64,000 nt of DNA from Mycocentrospora acerina (lineage: Eukaryota; Ascomycota; Dothideomycetes; Pleosporales), in assembly GCA_022701365.1 (NCBI GenBank), contig JAKUHH010000064.1, positions 1 through 64,000 on the forward strand, given 5' to 3'. Each line of letters begins with the position of its first letter. The first letter of the stretch is position 1. Below the pieces are notes generated by a model. The model did no database searches and was not told the DNA's origin. It worked only from the letters and a program-made list of their open reading frames with translations. The translations under genes and the position numbers were made by a program. This document shows, one piece after another, positions 55,750-64,000 of this stretch.

Positions 55750-58700
55750 TTAAGCGCTTCCCTCATTTTGCTCCTCTTTCTTATTTCCACCAGTCACTTT
55801 TCCAGCCACTTTGGACAACGTTCCAAAGATTTTTGCAAAGCCAAAATTCCACCCCTTGATCCTGACACTCCACACAAAAAAGTAGACAAGTGCCCAGTTA
55901 CTGATGCAAAAGGCTAGGAAGATACCAAAGTCTCTCCACTTCTCATCGGCTCTGATGTTCAACGAAGACAAGTAATCGTCACCGGTCGCGTAGGGGCAGT
56001 ACATGCATCCTGTGTTGGCGTCAGGATTGAGCAAGTATCCAGGTGCCTGCGAGAGGAAGTCGCTGGCATAGCTAGAGCAAGTCTGTCCCGGAGGAGCATC
56101 GAATTGAGCCGTCTCAATGGATGTGCACTCGACAGGAATACCATGCAGAGTTGATGCGAGCACACCACCAATCCAGTACGTGCAAGGATTACTATTTGAG
56201 GTCAGTATAGGATGGTAATGACAGTACAAGTCAACTTACACGTAATACATCCAATATCTCCAGAAGACGGGCAAATCGGCATAGGGCCGGACGACTCCGT
56301 TAAAGAGCGAGAACATGACAAAGAAGAACGGCAGAACGTTGCTGATGACAGTGAAAGACGGCGCGAAAGCGCATATCCACTGACCCCAGCTGCTAATGAA
56401 CAACCAGAAGAGCATCGTCATGAGGAATGTATAGCCAGCTGTTGAGCTATCGGTAGGCAGACCCGTAGGGAAATACCAGAGGAGCCAATACAGCACTGAA
56501 CACACAATTGCACTGGGAATCTCGGCGACCACTTGAGCTGTGACAAAGGCTACCCACCCGTAGATCCTAGATGGAAGCTCGCGAGCTTGCCAGAGCGCCA
56601 TATTCTGATAAAATTTCGGGACAACGCCGTTGACGATCGTAGGGGGGATCAGGATGATCAAGAAGGACGTGAACATCCTGTTCTGCATGTCTGCGATGCT
56701 ACTGCCGAGCTGATAGAACGTAAACCCATTAAAGATACCAATGATGACTGCAGTGAAGAGCTTCCCATACACGTAGGAAGGATCACGCCATTGCTGAACA
56801 AATGTTCGCTTGGTGAGCATGGTAATCTGAAGCCACACGGGGGCAGCAAACTCAAACTCTTCTTCCGCACCAGACTTCTCGGAAACCTTCTGGATGCGCT
56901 CCTTCTTAATGCGATCAATCTCTTGTATCATTGCCTTGTTGTCATCAGACTTTTGCCACTCCTCATTCCAATTAATTCTACTTCCATCCTTGCGTTTCAC
57001 TGGCTTGGCCGCCGTCTCTAAGATGAATTCGGCGACATTCTTGTTCGGTGGGCATTGAACACCTCGGTCACCAAAGTATTTGATGACGTCCTTGCCATTC
57101 TCGCCGACCGGGCCAAAGTAGAACGTGTTTCCTCCAGGATTGAGAGCAAGAATCATGTCGAATTGTTGAATAAGAACACTGCTCGGCTGGTGAATGGTGC
57201 ACACAATGGCCTGGCCTGCAGCGGCTAGCTTTTTCAGGAAAGTGACAATAGAATACGCAGAGTTGCTGTCCAGACCACTTGTTGGTTCGTCGAGGAAGAG
57301 GAGCAGGGATGGCTTGGCGGCAAGCTCAACACCTATCGTTACACGCTTCTTCTGCTCGACGCCCAGACTCGAAATCAATGCATCTTGAACGTTATGCAGC
57401 TCCAAGAGTTCGACAATTTTGTCGACGTATTCGATCTTCTCTTTTCTGGGGATCTTCTTGTCTTGCCGGAGAATGGCGGAAAACTCCAGGGCTTCTCTGA
57501 TGGTCGCCGTGCCGTCATGCAGGTCCATTTGCTCGCAGAAACCGGTTCCGCGCTGGAATGCCTTTCCAAGATCTTTTCCATCAACAAGCATCTCACCAGA
57601 CACTACACCGGTGCTTTGACGCTGTGACAGCGTGTTTAGAAGAGTAGACTTTCCAGCGCCCGAAGCGCCAACTAAAGCAATCATCACACCTGGCTTAGCG
57701 TACCCGTTGACTTTGTTGAGAAGTTTTCGTTCGCCGCCTTGGTATGGAACGGTATATTCAACGTCCTTCCAAGTGAAGACACTGTCACTGCTCGAAATGG
57801 ACGACAGAGCCTCATCCTCTTGTTTAGCAGTGGTTTCGGATCTAGCACCGGAAGAGGCTACATTAGTGTCCCCTGCTACCACCTTCTCCTCGTCTGTAGA
57901 TTCATTTTTGACGGCCTTCTTTGCTGCTTTTGACTTCTTGAACACCAAGGCGCCCCCTCCCGACTTCGCAAAGGAAAATATTTCGGTTGCGAAAATTGTG
58001 ACAATAAGGTAAAGGACTGCAAATGCGATGACTACACCAAAGTTGCGCCATAGGTGGGATCTTGAATAGTCGAATGAAGTCTGGAGATAGGAGGCTCCAT
58101 CAACACTGGCTGAGTTAGGCTGTCCTCCAGTCAAACTGCACCCTTGGTACTCAGGCTGGACATTTGGTCCCTGAGGCACTAGCTGAGATGGCGCACATCC
58201 CATGACACGGTTTGAGAACTCGTTGGATAAAACCGCCTCGAATGAGTATGCTATAGGATTGACATGGTACAGCCACCCAAACCATATATATTTACCAAGC
58301 AACTGCGGTTTGCGGATGACATAGCCGGTGAAGATGACAAGGATGTTGAGTGCTAGGCCTGCAAATCGTACTGCGTCGTCGATAGTTGGAGATAGCGATG
58401 CAAACATTCGGTATAGCGATGTGACGCAAAAGGTGGTGATGTATATAAACAGGAAATATATGAAGAACTTTCCTGCTTCGAGATCAAGACCTGTCATGAA
58501 GTACATGATTATCGCTGAGGTTTTGTTAGCCTATATCCCATACAGGGTCGTTGAGATACTCACAAAATGGAATAACCTGCGCTAAAAGTAGAGGAATATC
58601 TTGCACCACCCTTGCGAGACTCACAGCACTTGGGCGGTAAAATGCATATTCCTTGTGTCTCTTGATTACCTCTCTCCCGGAGACAGCCTTCATCAATTCA

Positions 58701-60581
58701 GAGAGTTGGAGCCATCCAAGGAAAAGAATAGAGAAGAATGCCGAACCTCCTCTTGTGAAAGCTCCTGCTGAATCTAGGGGCTGACCGTAAAACAAAGATC
58801 CTACAATCAGTGCATTTGATATAATAATGAAAAATTTGGTGTATAGTGTCGTTTTGTCACCCCAAGTCAGCCAGAACTCTCTCTTCGTACAAGCTAAGAC
58901 TTGGCGAATGTAGGACACGGTGAATGGTGACTTCTTCGATACCGTCTTACTTTTACTCTCGTGAACTGCACCCTCGAATTCTTTTGCATCATTGTAATCA
59001 TTTCTCTCGAGCTCTTCCTCATACTTTCTGATTTCATGCATGAGTTTCTGGTAAGCTTGCGAGTTTCTAAAGGCCTTTTCCAGATCCTCGGGAGTCTTGG
59101 GGGCACGATCTTCGAAGCCCTCGCGGTATTGTCGCTCTGTAGGATCGGTTACGGCGGTCAGAAAGTCTGCAGTTGTTTGCCGTTCCGGGCAGTGAAACCC
59201 GAGATCGAGGAAATACTGCTTTGCTTCTTTTGCAGAACCTTCATAGATGCATCGTCCTTGGTCAATGACCATGACTTTGTCCATGACCTCGTAAATACCT
59301 TCACCCGCTTGGTACAAGGTGACAAATGTAGTTCGGTTACTGATGTCAGTCATGATGCGAAGTGACTTTGCGTAATCGAGGGCCGTAGAGGCATCCAGGC
59401 CTCGTGTACTATTGTCCCAACAAACAACTGGCGGATTTGTTAGGGTAGTAAATCTACTGATGGGTTTAAAACGTACCTGTCGACTTGGATGCAAGAGTTT
59501 CTGCAATGGAAACTCGCTTTCTCTCTCCACCACTAACACCTCTAACATATTCATTTCCAACAAGAGTGTGTTTTGTGTGCTGAATGCCGAACATTCTCAA
59601 TAATGCATTGAGAACGATGGGTATCTCTCCTTTTTTGTGCTTGCGTGTCTTGTTGGTAAGCGCAAATGAAAGTGTCTGCCAGACGTTTAGATTGGCAAAG
59701 TGAACATCGTCTTCTTCGTTGTAAGTGACTTCACCAAGAAACTGCTTCTTCTGTTTTTCAGCCGGTATACCGCCATAAGAGATTTCTCCTTCAACAGAGG
59801 CGTATTCTTCTCGGTTATTCGATATCGCTTTCAAGAAAGTGGAGCATCCAGATCCTGGGCGACCCAAGACCAGCATCATCTCACCGTCCTTGAGAACACC
59901 AGAGAAATCATGGAGGAGGGTTCGAGTCTGTTCACGTCGTCCGATTCGAAGTGCTGGAATAAATCGTGTAATAAGGTGGTAAAGGTCAGGCCCGAATGTG
60001 CCTATGATTGCATCAGGGACAGTTCTGGCAAAAGTTGCAGTTGATCCAGCGCCCTTCACAGTAAGTCCTCTGTAGACAACGCCCACTCTTTTTGCAGACA
60101 CCCCATCTTTCCGTTTCTCGAAGTAGCCTTCTTTCATAAACTCGCTGAGCTCGAAGTTGTCTTCCTTCTCAGCGGCCGTGGCTTCTGAATTACGCCCCTC
60201 GTTATCTATTGGGCCGTCCGTGTGCGTAGTCGAACCCCGGCGCAGCGCGTTCTGACTTTGGCGTGTGGTTTTCCGACTGAGCGTTTTGAAAAGTCCATCT
60301 GGTCGTTCCGAGTGAGTTGTTTGTGATCGCGTACTCGATAGAATGGATAGTTCCTCCCTTAGAACATGGAGGTCTTCTGCTGCTGTGCGAGAGTCGAATT
60401 GCCCAGCGTCCGATTCGCCCCAGGTTCCAATCCTGGAAGTGTCTTCACGACTGTCGCTATTTTCGTGTCTGCCTGCTGGTGTTTGGCTTGCTACATCTAG
60501 GATATACTCGCTCTCATTGTGCCATGGGTTGCGCCTGCTGTCTTGGTCGCGCGAATTCTGTAGATTAGAGCCCCACAGCAT
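55750..60581 (-). CDS. PDR-type ABC transporter (ABCG, full size)
   Basis: Four exons on the minus strand: 60581-59477, 59427-58564, 58514-56240, 56191-55750; 1561 aa. Layout is NBD1-TMD1-NBD2-TMD2, the reverse order used by Pdr5/Snq2-type drug and lipid exporters of the plasma membrane. NBD1 has the family's altered Walker A GRPGSGCST (240-248), signature VSGGERKR (349-356) and VCWDNSTRGLD as Walker B. NBD2 has GASGAGKST (939-947), a degenerate signature LGVEQKKR (about 1040) and LLLFLDEPTSGLD. This asymmetry is normal for the family. Intron 1 falls inside the first signature-Walker B interval and carries a CCTAACA branch site. The 130-residue N-terminal tail is hydrophilic and Ser/Arg-rich. 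The substrate cannot be read from sequence; xenobiotic efflux is inferred. Confidence 0.95.
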
Positions 60582-63500
60582 AATGTAAACTCGAGCTTAC
60601 AGTCGATAGGGCTATGTATGGTCAATTAAGGAGATGTAGGTGTATGAACAGAGGCGATGACGACGATGAAGAAAACTCAATATCAAATATCATTGCAACA
60701 CGACCCCCAAAGGAAATTGATCCTACCTTAGGCTGACAAACGCTAGTGCAGACGATAACGGCCTTAACATTAACCGTTTCGTCATACTGTTAAACGATGA
60801 GATAGCCGTGCACGATGCCTAACGCTCAGTTGGTGCTAATATCACACACCCCACTGCAGCGAGGGCACTCGTTGGGTGACCGCAATGCGAATTACCAATC
60901 CAGGCGCCCACTTTTGCTAACATGTTTACGGGCAAAGGGTGGTGTTCCTGCATATCTTTTCCGGAATTTGAATCCCTGAGGCTGGGAATGAGTCGTGCAG
61001 GAGGCGAGGACAGCATACGGCTGACAAGGGAGATCGACACGCTTAAATCCGGCAGGCTTGTGGTAGGCTCGCTGAGCGACGTTATCGTTATGTCCGTTGC
61101 CGGAGATAAGAATCGAGGGTTATCGATAACGTTGATTTCTCATCCATTCACAATTGATTTTTTGTCATGTTCGTGATTTGGCGCGATTGATTTCGCATCA
61201 TATACGTGCTGCATTAGTATTTCAGAGATTAATCAATCTCGAAATGTAATATCCATGTATCGCTGTAGCAGGCGAAGGCTAGGGACACCGATGGCAATGT
61301 TGCTGAGGTGGGCATCAGAAATGAATCAATCGATTGACACCTTGAGCTGTGGCAAACGATGCGGTATAAACTCTGGGTTGCAAGACCCCGAACATCGAAA
61401 AAGAGCGAAAAAGTCCACAAGTGATAGCAATGTTAGGAATGTTGCATGTGAAAACTGCTTATGCTAGACTATGGCGTGCAACAATTCTCCATGCCCGTTA
61501 TGGTCTGGGTTGTCTTCTCTGTCGATCCGTGATCTGGAAAGTATACGGCGAATTACCACTTGTTCCTTCCACAACGTAGTGTTTGGACAATTTATAACAA
61601 ACGCAGATGTATAGCGATATATGGACCAAACGACGTCTCCACGAACTCATGAAAAAATGACACGACGATTCGTTTTCTGATACTCTAGCTTGTTCTCTAT
61701 TCCCTATATATCATTTTCGATGCATTGTCACAATTGATCGAGTCTCTCAGACGCATCATGGTCACATCTAACCAGGTAAATACCGTTTCAGGTATGAGCT
61801 TAGTGGTATTGACCTTCTAAGCATATTTTTATTGCAATTGTTCATATTATGCATACCTGATGCTACTCTAGATGATTACGTTCTTTGCTGGCATTACTAG
61901 ATTGTATTAAACAGGTCGAGGTACATGAGACATATAGAACGCACTACTTATGAATTTTATTCAGGCTCCAGAGTTGGGTCAAAAAGAATACTCGTTTGGA
62001 TCCCCTGTAATTGAAAATTGTGAAAACAATCGTGTAAGCCGTTCTCGAACAAATCACTCGACGATTATGTGTATAATCTGACCTCTGAGCTGAATCCAGT
62101 TCACCTTTGGCACTCTCCTCGATGTCAAAAGCCTTCCTGGATGTCTATGACAGGCAAAAGTAGTAAGCAGGATGGACGTTTTCGCATGCGATTGCTGTGC
62201 CGATCATATCTCTACTCCATAGTGATGAAGCCACCTATGCCCCACAGATTGAAGCGAATACTACAAGACAATAATCTTTAGATCAACAAATAATTTCTCA
62301 ACTATCGACTGTTCAAAAAATTACGTACTCTGCTAGTAAACTTTTTTCATGCCAGCTACCACAAAAAGCTCCCGATCAATGACTCGTTGTTTACATCTAA
62401 AGTAGGAACTATTTCCCTGCATAATAACCTGGAAGGACTAAGTTCTCGAATCAGTAGATCTAACTTAGACTACGATCGACCGCTGGGTCATCACGTTTTC
62501 TTATTAATTCAAAATTTTGAGCGTGGAACCCTTAAAATAAATCAGATTATTGACATTGCGTGAACTGCACGATATGCTTGGGGCTGTGAGACGTGTATGG
62601 GGAAAGTCACGTTCGATAAGGCTATGGCAACAGTCTCGTTAGGACTAGCCTTCTTCCTTTCTGCTATTGCGTTTTTGCTCCATTTGATATTCAAGCTAGG
62701 AGATTTATAGTATTTACTAATCTAGTATCTAACATGTGAGTGAGTTGCGTAGTTTGTAATAAGGCTGTCGCCGAGGTTGGCAACCTTGAATGTTGTGCAT
62801 ATTTGATACGAGCGTAGAACTATTGCTATGGCGAGACGCAGATCTGACGAATAGCCTCCGAGATGGGGTTATTTGTCAGTGAAAGTGTTCACAATAAGGA
62901 ATGCTCAAAAGGATGATGTTGCCCTGAGGTATTATTGTCGCTTAGAGTAGGGTAGAGTGCATCCAAATTCCCTTGTCCCACGGGATATCATTTGGCTGCC
63001 AGGAGCGAAATTTTAAAATGTAGCAGCAAAAAGAAGAAAATTTGGGCATTAAATGCTGAGGATGGACAGTAGGAAATTCAGACAATGAAGGCTTGAGTGG
63101 TGAGATGTATGGTGTGCAACCAGTTTGGGCTCACATAAATTGCTTATAAACGTACGAATAAATGCATCTTACATCAGACTGAGTCTAATTGGCTGTATTT
63201 GAAGAATATGTACTATTCTAAGCTCTACCAAATATCCTATAGTTTGTTTATTTTCCCAAGTTCCAAATGTCGTTTTGGAAGATAAATGGCTTCGGGATTT
63301 TCTCTTCGGTTTAAGTCGATAGTCAAAGGTGACCTTGTCAAAATAGAGAAGCCTGGTACAAAAACTGGACATTGATTGTCTCCAGGTTTCATCAAGAATG
63401 TATTGAGACCAAGACATTCAGCAGCAAACTATAGCTCAGAAAGGAAAACTATAGCTTTCGTTAAAAAACTCCACGCGCTCTTCTTTTTTACTCAGCCTGC

Positions 63501-64000
63501 CATGTACCGTTTGATTCCGTATCGCGACTTTCTAAGCTTTGAACTCAGGTAGGTGGTGAATTTTGTTACATCAAACAAGAAAAAAGAAAATGGGGAAGCG
63601 AGGCGTAGTTTACTTCATCCATATGTTCTTTAGCACGATTCGCGCAATCGTTCAGCTTTGTCGTTTTCGCCAGCACGCTTACCATTGGGATTGCTACTTT
63701 AGATCTTAATGTCAGGAAGTGGTTCACCCTGAGGATATGAACTGTTCTATTCCAGGATCTATCAGATAGCAGATCATAGTACCTTCTTGGCTTGCATGGC
63801 ACAGCGGGATAGAGCCGTGTCCTGACACTTACCACATGAATAACCCATTTGACTCCCTATATGTCAGTCTTTGAGAGAGGTTGCCAGTTCAAATACTGAT
63901 GTGATTGCCTAATTTGGTAGATGGCTTTCACAGCGACTACGGCTGAGATGACTTGGAGAGCATCCCATCAACAATGGCACTTGATGCAAACTTGGAGGGA
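60582..64000. other. 3.4 kb without a recognised gene; left end is the ABC transporter promoter
   Basis: Open frames are below 90 codons and show no domain. Composition is slightly AT-rich. 63795-63900 has a tRNA A-box-like TGGCACAGCGGGATAGAGC and, about 90 bp on, a B-box-like GTTCAAATAC, but stems do not form. GTTATCGATAAC-like palindromes lie near 61120-61130. Nothing else identified. Confidence 0.45.

Overview
The window looks like genomic DNA of a filamentous ascomycete (Pezizomycotina; perhaps Dothideomycetes, but the class cannot be fixed from sequence alone). Genes carry several short introns, mostly about 45-170 nt, with GT-AG ends and CTRAY branch sites. Families typical of this group are present: DUF3433, Zn2Cys6 regulator, PDR-type ABCG pump, TRPY channel. 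Genes alternate strands and there are no operons. Exon models below were built by hand from reading frame, splice signals and family motifs; for all multi-exon models the summed coding length is a multiple of three.

Layout. 1-5280 is an AT-rich, gene-less block of RIP-like degenerate DNA. It holds at least five copies of one dispersed repeat with an A-rich 3' end; two copies keep a head of three GCAA-capped hairpins. 5281-9122: adenylosuccinate synthetase (ADE12, minus) and a secreted cupredoxin (minus). 9123-19904: a large DUF3433 membrane protein broken by an in-frame TAG, an MFSD5-like transporter and a membrane-anchored METTL24-like protein, all plus strand. 19905-26512: vacuolar TRP channel YVC1 and D-serine dehydratase (DSD1-like). 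26513-35697: three uncharacterised low-complexity proteins whose coding DNA is full of in-frame tandem repeats. 35698-48215 is sparse: aldose 1-epimerase and a Zn2Cys6 transcription factor (both minus) between long empty stretches. 48216-60581: protein tyrosine phosphatase (minus), a tiny multi-exon gene (plus), MON1 (minus), a J-domain protein (minus) and a full PDR-type ABC transporter (minus). 60582-64000 shows no gene.

The genes are mostly unrelated housekeeping, transport and signalling functions; I see no biosynthetic cluster. Two are linked by place of action (YVC1 on the vacuole, MON1 in vacuole fusion), which is probably chance. The most unusual signals are the repeat family with GNRA-capped hairpins, two very short exons (21 nt in ADE12, 18 nt in the small gene at 50.4 kb), a Gly-to-Arg change in the ADE12 IMP loop, the interrupted DUF3433 gene, and many minisatellites from 25 to 30 kb and 47 to 51 kb.
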